A stretch of 64,000 bases of DNA from Guyanagaster necrorhizus (Eukaryota; Basidiomycota; Agaricomycetes; Agaricales; Physalacriaceae), in NCBI RefSeq assembly GCF_019112545.1, contig NW_025064880.1, positions 2,354,054-2,418,053 of the forward strand, given 5' to 3'. The translations under genes were made by a program, and so were the position numbers. Shown one piece after another: positions 34,187-47,414 of this stretch (position 1 is its first letter; each line of letters opens with the position of its first letter). The notes under the pieces are model-generated. The model ran no database searches and was not told where the DNA came from. It saw only the letters and a program-made list of their open reading frames with translations.

Positions 34187-34788
34187 ATGCTTTGCTGATG
34201 ATAAACATTTTAAAATCTTTGAGGTTCTACGCGTGTCAATAGAGCAGTCTTTAGTGAAGGGCGGCAGTTCAAAGTGCGGAAAGCAGAGTCTCGCCCCTTC
34301 TTCTTGAGCTCTTCTGACACTATCAATATTGCATTTTATTCATTCTTTCCTCTCTGGAACTTGCCGATGGTTGTCCTCTTCACTGTCACCCACAGTCTTG
34401 ACCGAATCACTGCATTGCTCGAGTGTAAAAGTGGTAGAATATGCAAGAAACTCCGTAAAGCTGGATCCTATTCTCTGAGGTGAGGTAGGATCGTAAACCT
34501 GACCAAACGACCTGTATGCAGTAACAATAATAACCTGAAAATAATCATTTCTTAGACTTTCCACTGTAGCAAGTCAACGATGTTACTCTGTGCATCTATA
34601 CTCTTCTTAGTCCGTTCCCTGTGAGAAACTTTCGGCCAGCAGATTTTCATGTGTACCGTATAATTACGAACTATGTGTAACGCGTAACACCCCGTGAACA
34701 CCTGGCCAATATGCCGCGTTGCCAGACTATCTGTTTCTAAACGTTGTTCCCATGCTTGAACTCTAAGAAAGTGACGCGCGTTTGTAGC

Positions 34789-34905
34789 ACCTAATAGATT
34801 ATGCTGTTAGCTATAACGTAGACCTCACACAGCGTAGCGATAAGCAGAAACGCGGTGTTGTATTCACTGTACCTAATAGATTATGCTGTTAGCTATAACG
34901 TAGAC
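34789..34905 (+). repeat. Direct repeat X, two copies of 35 bp
   Basis: 34789-34823 and 34871-34905 are identical over 35 bp (starting ACCTAATAGATTATGC and ending ACGTAGAC). Confidence 0.9.
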
Positions 34906-34991
34906 TACAGAATACCAATCAGTGACATAAACGAAGTAATATAAGTAGATACTCACCCTCACACAGCGTAGCGATAAGCAGAAACGCGGTG
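34824..34991 (+). repeat. Direct repeat Y, two copies of 34 bp; second copy framed by an inverted repeat
   Basis: 34824-34857 and 34958-34991 are identical (starting CTCACACAGCGTAGCG and ending ACGCGGTG). Around the second copy CACCCTCAC and GTGAGGGTG form a perfect 9-bp inverted repeat, giving a possible stem with a 26-base loop. Order is X-Y-X-Y with unequal spacers, 145-350 bp before the MYND start codon. Confidence 0.9.
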
Positions 34992-35136
34992 AGGGTGCTC
35001 GACAGACCGTATTCAATATATATAGTCCATCCCGACATAAAGGGGTATCGAGCTTGGCCGGCGGGATACGACGGAGCTCCTGCTTGCTAATCCAACATGA
35101 ACCTCGCACCACAAACTGCCACTGCCGTTAGAGTCC

Positions 35137-37191
35137 ATGGCCCAACTTCGTCCAGACAAAGACAAATATCGTAAAGCATGGAACAAAAGTTGGGAAGATG
35201 ACCTTTTGGATAGATATCCACCAGGACAAAAGCCTCCAAATATGTTCAGCACGATGTCTCCCCAGAGCATTCATTTTCTCAAAGCGGCCGAATCCCTTCC
35301 ATCAGTTCAGTTGGAAAAAGACGTCCGAACCAAGGAGATATGTCTTCTTCAGCGAGACTTGGCTCAAGCTGCTGTAACAGGATTGAGCAACGATAACTTA
35401 GAGGAAAGGTGGAGATCGTTATCGCAGCAGCGACGTGAAGAATTGGTCCTCGAAGGGTTATATGTGACTGCCTGCGTCCCGAATGGTATGGAGAATTGGC
35501 GATTATGGTGTCCCGAAATGACCGTCGCGGGGCTTTCTGGAACGAATGACAGAGACTTCATCCACCTTCTGAAAATGCTCCTTCCCATCGATCAACTCAA
35601 AGAAACGTTGGGCCCTCCACTGCTCTTGTCAAATCCAACATTCGAGGAGCTGATAATGACCAACGATCCTGTGCTCAGACGCACCGTCGACAGATTTCGG
35701 CTAAATAGAAGCTATTTCATTACCATGGCCGTATGGAGCATCTTTAACGCATTTGTGAGTCCCCTTTCTTAGGCGACAACAAGTGCATATGACTGAACAG
35801 TAGCATAGTATGGTAATAGAGAGCGGATACAAGTAGGGAAGCCTCTGTATCGTGACAATAGCAAGGCCAACAAAGACGTTTTACGCCAAGCCAGGGAACT
35901 CTATAAGACCGAAGGAGAACTTTTCAAGTTTTCGGAGATTCAGAATGACTATCTTCGTCGAAAAGAGGCTGTAACTCATGAAAGTCTATGCTGTCATTGC
36001 AACCGCAAAGAAGCTGATGTGTCTGCCGAACGAGAGCATTTCCAAGTCTGTAGTAGATGCAAAGTCGTCGGTCGAGTGGTGAGGTATTGTTCAGTGTGCG
36101 TTTTTGTGTACCTTATTGCCAAGTCGTCGTACGCTAAATTGGTATTCGGTAGGGAATGCCAGAAGAAAGATTGGAAGCATGGATTCCCCAGACCTCATAA
36201 AGCCATCTGCGGAAAAGACGTTATAGATGAAGAGAAGCCCAATGGGAGCATTCCAGAGACGAAGGACACGGAGCTTGAGAGTGGCATCCCGCCCCCAGAC
36301 CCGTCTTTCAAACGATCCCCAGACCTCCTGCACCAAATTTCTTTCATCACCAAGCCGATACCACATGATTACGTCGTAAGAGTGAAATTACGCATTTGCG
36401 ATCTGACAATAATCTGCGATTCCTTAGTACATGCAGCCACGTCCATTCGACGACATAGGCATTGACATACCCGATATTGAAGGTGAGAGGGACAGCTTTC
36501 TGAGGTGGCCCACGTCCTCACAATTTCTGTTTCTGAAGCCAAAGTTTTCTTCACATTTATGCGGCGGCGAGGTACTCCTCATCTTGTGATTGTTCAATTT
36601 CGACTGATGCGGCTTGCAGCGATGATAAGCGGGGATCCCATCGCCGTCCTCAGCATGTATGCGTACTTGAAAATCTTCGCGCCACCTAGCATTTCGGAGG
36701 ATCAGCTAAAGGAGCAGCTGAGAAAAGAATATGGCGTTGATATCAAGCTGCTTGGAGAAGACTATTGGGGAAAGGAAATATATCCCCCCAGCGAGGAAGA
36801 ACAAAGAATCGTAAAAGAGTTGGTGAGAAAGAAACTGATGCACCGGAATACCGAAAATGAGCATCCTTGGGAAAAGGAGATGGATCCGCCCAGCGAGGAA
36901 GAACGACGAATCGTAAAGGAGTTGGTGAGAAAGAAACCGATGCATCGGAATGTCGAAAATGAGCATCCACCGACTGACACTATAAAGGAGTTGGTGGGGA
37001 AAGCACCGATTCACCAGAATGTCGAAAACGAGCATCTGCCCATAAAGGAGTTGGTGAGAAAGGAAAGAATGTATCGGAATGTTGAAAACGAGCATCCATT
37101 GCAACCACCCACTGGCATTATATCTTACTTACTCGTCACATTCCTTATTATCTTTCTGGTACCCTACCTCCTGTCTGTCTTGATACATTAG
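35137..37191 (+). CDS. MYND zinc-finger protein with repeated tail and C-terminal membrane anchor
   Basis: Five-exon model of 611 aa: 35137-35754, 35809-36095, 36153-36375, 36428-36482, 36539-37191; introns 52-57 bp. The N-terminal 280 residues have no known domain. The MYND finger (about residues 285-330) reads CCHCNRKEA...CSRCKVVGR, then RYCSVECQKKDWKHG...PHKAICG; its seven Cys and one His are complete only after splicing exon 2 to exon 3. MYND fingers bind proline-rich peptides. Residues about 475-590 hold four imperfect repeats of the type I-K-E-L-V-R-K-x-x-M-H-R-N-V-E-N-E-H-P. The protein ends with a hydrophobic helix (IISYLLVTFLIIFLVPYLLSVLIH) at the very C-terminus, so it may be tail-anchored facing the cytosol. 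The target and membrane are unknown. Confidence 0.82.
36790..37096 (+). repeat. In-gene tandem repeats encoding the MYND protein tail
   Basis: Four related units around GTAAAGGAGTTGGTGAGAAA...CGGAATGTCGAAAATGAGCA with spacing of about 100, 72-78 and 60 bp; the unit length shrinks toward the 3' end. All keep the reading frame. Confidence 0.85.
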
Positions 37192-37391
37192 CGGTATATC
37201 TCAGTCCTTTCACCTCAGTTGTCCCCGACTGAGGTGTGTGTATACATTTACTGCTCACCCCGTATCTTAAACTCGTTTTTAGCGCCTGACGATATTCTCT
37301 CTGCATTACGAGACCAAACGTGGTTGGGTGTACCGTCAGAGCCGTCAGAGTGTATGAATATCATTTGAATCCATGCTTGGATAAATGCAAT

Positions 37392-40014
<2,623 letters not shown>

Positions 40015-40169
40015 TGTAAACTCGACAGTGACGGTGCTAGTGAAAAAAGCTGAGTGTTTTGTTTTGGTCTCCTTGATCAACAAAGCTTGTCTTCCTTTCC
40101 GTCGGTCGTTTGGTACGTGCTTACTTGTATTTCAGTTCTATTGCATTTATACTTGGCTTGCTAGTTGAA
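40015..40169. promoter_or_regulatory. Bidirectional promoter RIX7 / MRPL33
   Basis: Only 155 bp separate the two divergent start codons, so both core promoters must lie here. No clear TATA box in either direction, usual for housekeeping genes. Confidence 0.6.
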
Positions 40170-40556
40170 ATGTCGTCGTGGATGTTAAGCAGCACGAGCA
40201 GAACGTGTCGCAGAACCTACCCGACCTTTTTCAGGACACTTACAACAACATCATCGTCGACGCCAGCACCAGAGAACGCACCTAATACCCATTTCAAAAT
40301 CACTCTTCGACGTTCAGCAATATCCCTTGGCGACAGAATCAAGGGGACACTAGAATCGCTTGGTATTCATCGACGAATGCAGACCGTATACCATCCACAT
40401 TCACCTATCGTTGCTGGGAAGATACTCAAAGTAAAGGAATTGGTCGAGGTTGAGAACGTCCCAGATCATCTTGTGCGGACAAAGCAGCAGCAGACTCTGG
40501 ACAGGCGGCCAAAGCGAGGATACAAATTGGTGAGGTCCTCGCGACCATCGATATAA
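40170..40556 (+). CDS. MRPL33: Mitochondrial large-subunit ribosomal protein uL30m
   Basis: 128 aa. The N-terminal 35 residues are rich in Ser, Thr and Arg with no acidic residue, a mitochondrial targeting sequence. The L30 domain follows: THFKITLRRSAISLGDRI, TLESLGIHRRMQTVYHP and GKILKVKELVEVENVP, the conserved uL30 core. I chose the Met at 40170 rather than the in-frame Met at 40110, because the upstream codons add a hydrophobic stretch untypical of a presequence and would run further into the RIX7 promoter. A possible intron (donor near 40558, acceptor near 40615) lies after the stop codon. Confidence 0.9.
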   Translation: MSSWMLSSTSRTCRRTYPTFFRTLTTTSSSTPAPENAPNTHFKITLRRSAISLGDRIKGTLESLGIHRRMQTVYHPHSPIVAGKILKVKELVEVENVPDHLVRTKQQQTLDRRPKRGYKLVRSSRPSI

Positions 40557-41880
40557 GGTACGTATTGGCATCGGTTTGTCTTGGATCGTCTTTCTGACTG
40601 TCATTTCCATACAGTTTAATTGCTTCTGTTACTTTGTCTAGTGTTCGATGGGCCCGTGAAAAATATGAAATATTTTATTGCCCGAATATCTATCATAGTC
40701 CCATTGACCGGTGACACCATGTTCTGAATGAAGAACATAGGTGACATTCCTAGCTCCTGCTCTTTCAGGCACCCGGGGACAATATAGAATGATCTGGTCA
40801 GTATGGTTTGAGCGTCAAGTACCATCGCGGACCCCGTCAAAACAGCACCCATGTATATCAATCCGCTGCATATGCGTGCTGCGTCTAGGAAGCCTATTCA
40901 CCCAACCCACTCCAAGCGATAACTGGCTTGAGCTTCATCGTGACTTTCTTCATATCGACAATCGCATCCGTTAACTGACGACCGATTCCTTATATAGGGT
41001 CAATACCGCTCTAGGTGGCAAACGACCAGACCTTAGTGCTTGAGTGCTTGAGTTTGACAGGTGTTTGACGAGTCATTCCTATCATCCAGCTCGAACAAGA
41101 TGAACGATTGGTTTCATCCTTGTGAATGGAGCGTTCTGTTCGTGGCACAGTGAATCTATAATTCAAAAAACAAGTCTGCCATCATCATAGCCACTTTCGT
41201 TAAAGAAGGGTCAGATCTGTCCTGGCAGCCTGCGAAATGCTGTGAAGATACGGGTAGCAGAGAATACACAGTTCGACGTTACCTCGGTGCTTAGACTTGT
41301 AGGTCCCTCACGTATTGGATCCTCCGCAGGCACCGAAGACAACACCTTTCGATATGTCTCGTGTGCCGCGCCGGCCGAATCCGAGTTGGATCACCATTTC
41401 CCCTGCACGATAATAACTTTCTTCATTTTAAAGTTCGAGTCCTGCCAGCACCAATTCTTCTGACAGTCTTGTTCTTTCAATGATAGCAGATCGGCCACAT
41501 CTTGGCTCACCTTATGATGTCATGTACATGCTGCGTCTCTAGTTCCTTATAAGTATCTCGACCACACTCCCAGGCCCGCATCGTCATTCGTTACAGGATC
41601 AACCTTCGCCTGTATTTGATGATTGGCAGGAACCGTCTGATGTCCTTTGTTCTTTTCGAAATCCTGGCATATAGCGTCAAATTCGATTAAAATGTCCTTG
41701 TTCTCCTTTTACCTCAGATCCCAGGGTCGAATCCAGTGGCAGTTCTATCTTAATTTTTAAATTGACCTCTAAGAGCTCTCAGTTCTTTCCCATCCACCGC
41801 ACGCCAATCTTGCTCCCGCTGAGAATGAATCCTATCTCTTCCTTCCAGGACCGTCGACATTCGGTATAATATCTTTTTCT
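40557..41880. other. Stretch without a supportable gene
   Basis: Short ORFs only, for example 40616-40861 minus and 40741-40974 plus, overlapping each other. No RNA gene or repeat noticed. Confidence 0.4.
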
Positions 41881-41882
41881 TC

Positions 41883-43790
41883 ATGCTATCGTGTCTGACC
41901 TCTGCACCGCAGGTCTCCTTCCTTCTCTCACGGCCCATAAGCCCCTCCATTCAAGGAGTAGAACCAGCACGACCTACAAGTTCTCTTAGCCAAGCTTCAA
42001 CTGTAACAGTAAACCAGCTCTCCATCCCTCCGGATTTTTGTGCTGACATCAGTTACAGGAAAATGCATTGTCGCGTTCCACATCGATCGAGCCACCCTCA
42101 GGAAGGGCCTCGGAAAACAAGGTATAGCATTTTTTTGTTATGTCCTGCCAGTGGCATGACATTTACACCAGGATGCCTCTGCCTCTGCCTCGCCAATCCT
42201 CGAGTCCAGCGCATCTCCTCCGCCGACTGATCGTCCCACCAGCGGAGAACAATCGCCGGACGTTCGTAGCCGTAGCCGTTCCACAACTCCTCTGGATCCC
42301 GCCCGCGTCAAGGGAAAGGCCCCTGCAGTTTTTACGCCCTTGTTGACCCAACGCCGTGTAGGATATTTTTCCGTAAGTCACGACGTTTGTCATGACCTCT
42401 CCTCTTTCTTATCGCCATGTAGTGTCGACCTTGCATGCCAACTTCGATTTGGCGGAGCGAGGAACCCTGGGTTGGTACATCGGCGCTATCCCCCGACACA
42501 ATTTTCTCTGATCTCCCTGCTTTGTAGTGGGTTCTTCAGCCAAACAACCCTGGAGACGAAGCCTACGTGAACTACAAGTCAGCGGTTCTAGAATACGGCC
42601 CTCTCATATTAGAGAGAATCGAGTTTGTCCCAACCAGACCAAATAACCGCGTTCCGGGTGTCAGCATCTTGAGAATTCTGCATGGAGATGATGTAATCGT
42701 CGACGGTGATAAAGCTGTTGACGTTGATAGCCTGCAGCACAAGATGATGGAACTTCGATATGTTTGTCTTCCTGTTACTCTTTGGAGACTCGGACTCATA
42801 GAAATGAACAGGAAGATCGGCGAGAAAAGGTCCAACTGCGCTGTTACCATTGTTCGGTCACTATACATGGGTTAGCATATTTGATGTCCACCCATGTATA
42901 CCACTACTTGGAAGAGAAGCAGAATACTCAAAGCGACCTCTACAGCATTGGAGACGTACTCAACGCAAGTTTAGTGTCCATCTACAGCTTGGAGCCCGGC
43001 ATCTGGATTCCGGAGATCGCTTTTGGGCTGTGAAGTTTCGTGAACCATGCTATGGTAAGTAGCATTAGTTCCTTCCTAGCAAAGGACAATTCACATAAAT
43101 GATTGGAACGCTACCCATATTGTACTGTTTGTTGACAATCCGATTCATTTTAACTCTTAGAACGCATAACTTTGTTCTCCTGCGATTCCGATCGCTACTG
43201 CTAAGATAGACCGGGTCCATTTGCTCGAGTAGATCAATGTGGTGAGTCTAGCCCACGTCACTTCTGTGGTACGTTCACTCGGTCCGATTCATTCTCCCTC
43301 GCATGACTCTGATCCTAGACATGAACGCAATGCTAAAAATGGCATTGCCACTAGTACGAGTTTAAATTCAATCTCGACATCTGATTCAATCAAAAGGTCT
43401 AAACCGCCCAAAGTTACATACTTGACCAGTTTTGACGCGGATCAACGCAAGATCAACGGATCTGTGGTTGTAATCTTTCCTGATCAAATGCCTCTCCTCT
43501 ACCCCGACACTGGTCTGACCTTTTCTCGTTTGCAACGCTCTCCAGAACTTGATAGCATCATCTAGCCTGTCAAGAATGGAACACAAAGTGAGAAGCAATT
43601 TTTGAAAACTTCTCAGTTCCCGGTCCGCGAAGTCATGGACGACCTTCACCGCCTTGTCTCTCTCTGTAAACTGATGTATCTCGGTATACCCGACGTTTCT
43701 GTGTGGATCGTGGCGCAAGGAAGCCAGTATGCCTTGTGCCACGGGCTCAAGACGCGTTTGTGGTGTATCAAAGCCGGTGGAATATCATAA
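41883..43790 (+). pseudogene. Unknown multi-exon gene, probably interrupted
   Basis: A row of plus-strand coding-looking frames that I do not recognise. 42172-42370 is a Ser/Pro-rich segment ending at a good GTAAGT donor (42374). 42540-42760 has VLEYGPLILERIEF... and VDVDSLQHKMMELRY, followed by a GTTTGT...ATAG intron. 42876-43051 has FDVHPCIPLL... and LGARHLDSGDRFWAVKFREPCYG, then a GTAAGT donor at 43053. 43239-43562 continues in the frame of 43566-43790, separated only by a TAG at 43563 (after DSII, before PVKNGTQ). Exon-like blocks on one strand with plausible splice sites suggest a real gene; the amber codon suggests decay, unless it lies in an intron I missed. Confidence 0.35.
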
Positions 43791-43799
43791 AGCAGTCAT

Positions 43800-44652
43800 A
43801 AGAGGGAAATCATACTGATGGCAAGAGAGTTTGGTATGGCTCTGGCTCCTTGGGACGTTCTCGCCTCCTGATGATTTCGGATGGACGAGGATGAGCAGAG
43901 GTTGAGGGAGGAGAGACGGGGGAGAAGGGTAGACCATTTATTCGTCCAGATTGGGAGAGAAGCGTCGTGGAGATCAAGGTCTCAAAGGCCTTGGAAGTCA
44001 TTTCGGGCGAGATTGTGTTGAAAGTCTGACTGTTGATTGCATTCTGGCTCTCTTAGAATTGTTCTCTGATTTTTTTGCTTTCTCCAGTCGGCATCCCGTA
44101 TGTCATGCACAAGGTGCCGTACGTTTTCCAATGGTTGAAGGAAGGAAGATCGAGCACCTCAAAGCGAATCCCAAAGCTCTGGACATCAGATTGTCGAATA
44201 AACAGATCAAGTACCTTCGAGACTGCGCCGTAACGAATTTCCAGCTGACGGACTTCGGTGGTCAAAACCACCGTATCATTCTATGCCTCTATAACTCCGG
44301 TCACGTTATGAGATTCGCCATCAGTAGAGATAGAACATCGAGTTTCTTGCAGGGAAATCGATCGTTCGGTCGCGCAAGAAGTACGTCTTGTCGCCCTTTG
44401 GAGCAGAGTACGAAATTCCCAGTCGATCCGCTTCGGCGACGGGCCGTATCATCAGCGTACATCTGTTAAAAATTTCTCAGTACATATCAAGAGAATGTCA
44501 AAGTCGCTTACCTTGGGACGTTTCAACCATGGAGATCGACCTCTCATGCACTGAAAATCGATAGGTAAGGATACCACGAGGCGCCAACAGAACATGCTGT
44601 TTGTCTTGTTAACTCAAGGAGGCGATCGGATGCAAGAAGTGCAATGTTACGT
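43800..44652. other. Unresolved region with short ORFs
   Basis: The 172-codon plus frame at 43951-44469 and minus frames at 44053-44271 overlap; neither shows a motif. It could contain decayed exons of the neighbours. Confidence 0.3.
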
Positions 44653-45006
44653 TCATCCTCCCTGCTTTGCAAAATCATACCGCCGACTTTGAGCGCATAC
44701 TGGCCTCAGTGGCGGAAGAAGTTGATCGATATCAGAAACTGAATTCGTATCTGATGCGCCAGCTGCAGAAGGAGGGGAGACAATGATAAGTTCGTCCGGG
44801 AAAGTGAAGTCGATATCGTCAGCGTCGTGCAATTGCGTTAGTGTGTAAAAATAGTGGGACTGAACGAGTGGGTGCAATACCGAAGCTGCAATATACCCGT
44901 TTGTAGGTGGGCATTCACATTGCAACCCGATATCCACTGAGAACGGAGCAGTGTTGGAAGTGGGTGGGGGTGGGGCAAACTTAGTGAGTGGCAATGACGG
45001 CACCAT
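44653..45006 (-). CDS. Hypothetical protein, 117 aa
   Basis: Intact minus-strand frame starting MVPSLPLTKFAPPPPTSN, with a Pro-rich start, a middle with FTFPDELIIVSPPSAAG and a Ser/Asp-rich stretch. No family recognised. It may be a first exon continuing downstream, since coding-like frames follow at 44540-44650, but I could not find a convincing splice. Confidence 0.3.
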   Translation of the reverse strand: MVPSLPLTKFAPPPPTSNTAPFSVDIGLQCECPPTNGYIAASVLHPLVQSHYFYTLTQLHDADDIDFTFPDELIIVSPPSAAGASDTNSVSDIDQLLPPLRPVCAQSRRYDFAKQGG

Positions 45007-45891
45007 ATAATGGCGTGATGCTATCTATCCACAGAGCAGTGAATATCAACAATATCAACTGTAAGCGGATTGTTTCAGGGACTAATACGATGACGTTAAG
45101 GTCGCTGTGATGTTAGACCCCGCCTCGTGTTAGATTTTTTTGCTTCATGTTCAGCGGTGTGGCTCATCCCCTTTAGATCTAAGAATTGAGCTGATGGAAA
45201 ACGAGCTGCTATTTTTTTTGCTCATTCCGATAGGTTTGAAGTTGAAGCCGACTGGAGCGACCAGCTGTTAAAGTGTTTAGATCGGTTCAACATTCGGTCG
45301 GTGTAAATAAAGGGCCTAGGGATTACACAATTAACGGGATCATAGAAAGATGGTGATGTTCCACATGAGGCGCGCCATTGTACTCATCTAGGTAACGCCC
45401 AAGGACCCGAAGAAACTAAGGGTTTACTACCGCAGCACTCACTGACGGAGTGGCGTGGAGGTTCTGAGAAATAGCTATTTCTGGAACCTTACCATTCCAA
45501 GGAGTAAATAAATTATTACTGATAATTCGTATAGGAGGCCTCTTACCATTCTCGCTGGAGACAAATCTAGTCTAGTTTGACCTAGGACTCTCGACGAATC
45601 TGGTCGCCCAAAGAACCTGCCAGCTGTCTAATATATGTGCTATGTCTAGATTGCAGATATCTGGTACAAAATTACGAGACAGCTGCCCTTCGCTTCCGGA
45701 TGCGAATTTCTGGGCGCCTTCAGTGGTACGGCTCGAGATCGGGCGAGGCGTGATGGGGGCCATTGCCAAAACAGGAAATATGTGACGTCACACCACTATC
45801 CCGCAGTTCCCACGCATCAAGACGCAATTTTCCAGTACGCTCACCGTCCCTCTCGTTCCCTACAGACAACTCCCGGTCCTATCTCGCATAA
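45007..45891. other. Spacer upstream of the P1 gene
   Basis: No gene seen. The last 60 bp before the P1 start are pyrimidine-rich, as in fungal ribosomal protein promoters and leaders. Confidence 0.4.
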
Positions 45892-46461
45892 ATGGTGAGC
45901 TCATTCGACTCCATGATGCATCTATTATCTCTGCTATGCGAAATTATGCTATTCGAATAGCCCGATTCGTTGGATGGAGGTGTACAACTTTGGATGACGC
46001 GCTGACTTGATTCTCTATATAGGCCTCTGCTGAACTCGCCGCTACATACGCCGCCCTCATCCTTGCCGACGATGGCATAGAAATCACCGTGCGTCTCAAC
46101 ACTCTCTGGCTCTGTTTGAAGCTCAGGAAAAGTCACGGAACAGTCTGACAAAATTGTTGCTTTGACAAATGCTGCCAATGTCGAGCTCGAGCCAATTTGG
46201 GCAACTCTGTTGGCAAAAGCCCTTGAGGGCAAGAACGTGAAAGACCTTCTATCAAACGTTGGATCTGGTGGAGGAGCACCTGCTGCTGGTGGTGCTCCCG
46301 TTGCTGCTGCTGCCGGTGGTGCCGCCGCCGAAGCACCCAAGGAGGAGGAGAAGGAGGAAGAGAAGGAAGAGTCCGACGATGATATGGTTCGTTCTCTTTC
46401 ACAATCCGTAACGATTATGAGTTTCTGATCATCGCTACAGGGCTTCGGTCTCTTTGATTAA
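45892..46461 (+). CDS. RPP1: 60S acidic ribosomal protein P1
   Basis: Four-exon model of 110 aa: exons 45892-45894 (the ATG alone), 46023-46088, 46144-46386 and 46441-46461. The N-terminal helical dimerisation domain ([20 protein letters not shown]...[38 protein letters not shown]) is followed by an Ala/Gly hinge, a Glu/Lys-rich charged segment, and the universal P-protein tail SDDDMGFGLFD, which recruits translation factors to the ribosomal stalk. The N-terminal sequence is P1 type rather than P2. I placed the third-exon acceptor at GAACAG/TCT because the nearer upstream acceptor puts the domain out of frame. Confidence 0.95.
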
Positions 46462-47414
46462 TTTTTTTTGCTACGCTTTCCATGCACCATGTACTGCAAT
46501 TTCTTATGAAAAACATTGGAAACCCCGCAATTATATGTGTGACTGCAGTGGCGAACATCGTGAGAAATGTGAACATCGTTGCCGCACTGTATGCTTGCCC
46601 GACTGTCGCAGGAAATTCTTGGAAAATGCGGGTCTTGTAATCCGTATTGCCGCCAAACGCGACTAAGTAAGGCTGCCCTCGTTACTTCCGCCGACGTTAA
46701 CGCCACTCAGAACAGATATTACATTGCATCCGGGGAGCTTCGTTTCGGCGTGTGGTTTCATGGTGACCACGTATTATTCTTAGAGGACTGGCGGGTGGCT
46801 ACATGACTGCCCAAACTGTGCAATCTGGTAAAACTCTGATGTAATATTACCCTTTTTTGCTTGATTTGAATGAAATAAAATCCTTGCATTGGTGGTATTC
46901 GCCCCTACCCGTACCAGTATCGCAAACATCTTGAATGTACTTGCAATGTACTGTATTTTTTGCCGTGGCGGTCTGGCAAAGCTTGACACAGCTTTTACGA
47001 GTTGCAAATGGCCGATTTTCGCAATTTCCAAAAGCGTGGAAATTTGATTGCAACGTGGTTGAAAATCTTTGAAAGTGGGCCGAATACTTACGCCAACGTA
47101 ACGGCAATGTTTTACATGCATCCTACAGGTGGCCGGCCTTTCCATTTGACTCTGCGATCGATTGACTGAGCTGTCAGCGATGAATCTAGGTTTTGTGCCT
47201 ATAAAGGATCAAGGGGGCTGGGCGGAACACGGCTTGGAGCCGTACCGTGTGTTTCACATTTCGAATTTTCCGTTGCATGTAATTTTAAAAGGGCATCACT
47301 TTCTTCCAACCTTATGCCCACCTTGCTCCTACCTTGCTCTCTCTGTACGTCCTGGAACTACATTATCGTGCTATTTGTACTGACTCGCACGCAGAACACT
47401 GGCTGTATTTTTCA
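46462..47414. other. Spacer between P1 and the F-box gene
   Basis: No gene supported; overlapping ORFs of 70-120 codons without motifs on both strands. Confidence 0.4.

Larger units (their letters stand above)
34187..35136. other. Upstream region of the MYND gene with duplicated motifs
   Basis: No gene supported; ORFs at 34274-34483 and 34340-34564 overlap on opposite strands without motifs. It holds two interleaved pairs of direct repeats (34789-34991) listed separately. Confidence 0.5.

Noticed and set aside
40110..40169. Upstream in-frame Met for uL30m
   Set aside because: Adds a hydrophobic segment untypical of a presequence and shortens the shared promoter to under 100 bp.
43951..44469. 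172-codon plus ORF as a gene
   Set aside because: Overlapped by minus-strand frames, no motif, low-complexity charged start; cannot be told from chance.
46089..46143. Nearer acceptor (GCTCAG) for P1 exon 3
   Set aside because: Puts the conserved [11 protein letters not shown] segment out of frame; the acceptor GAACAG at 46143 restores it.
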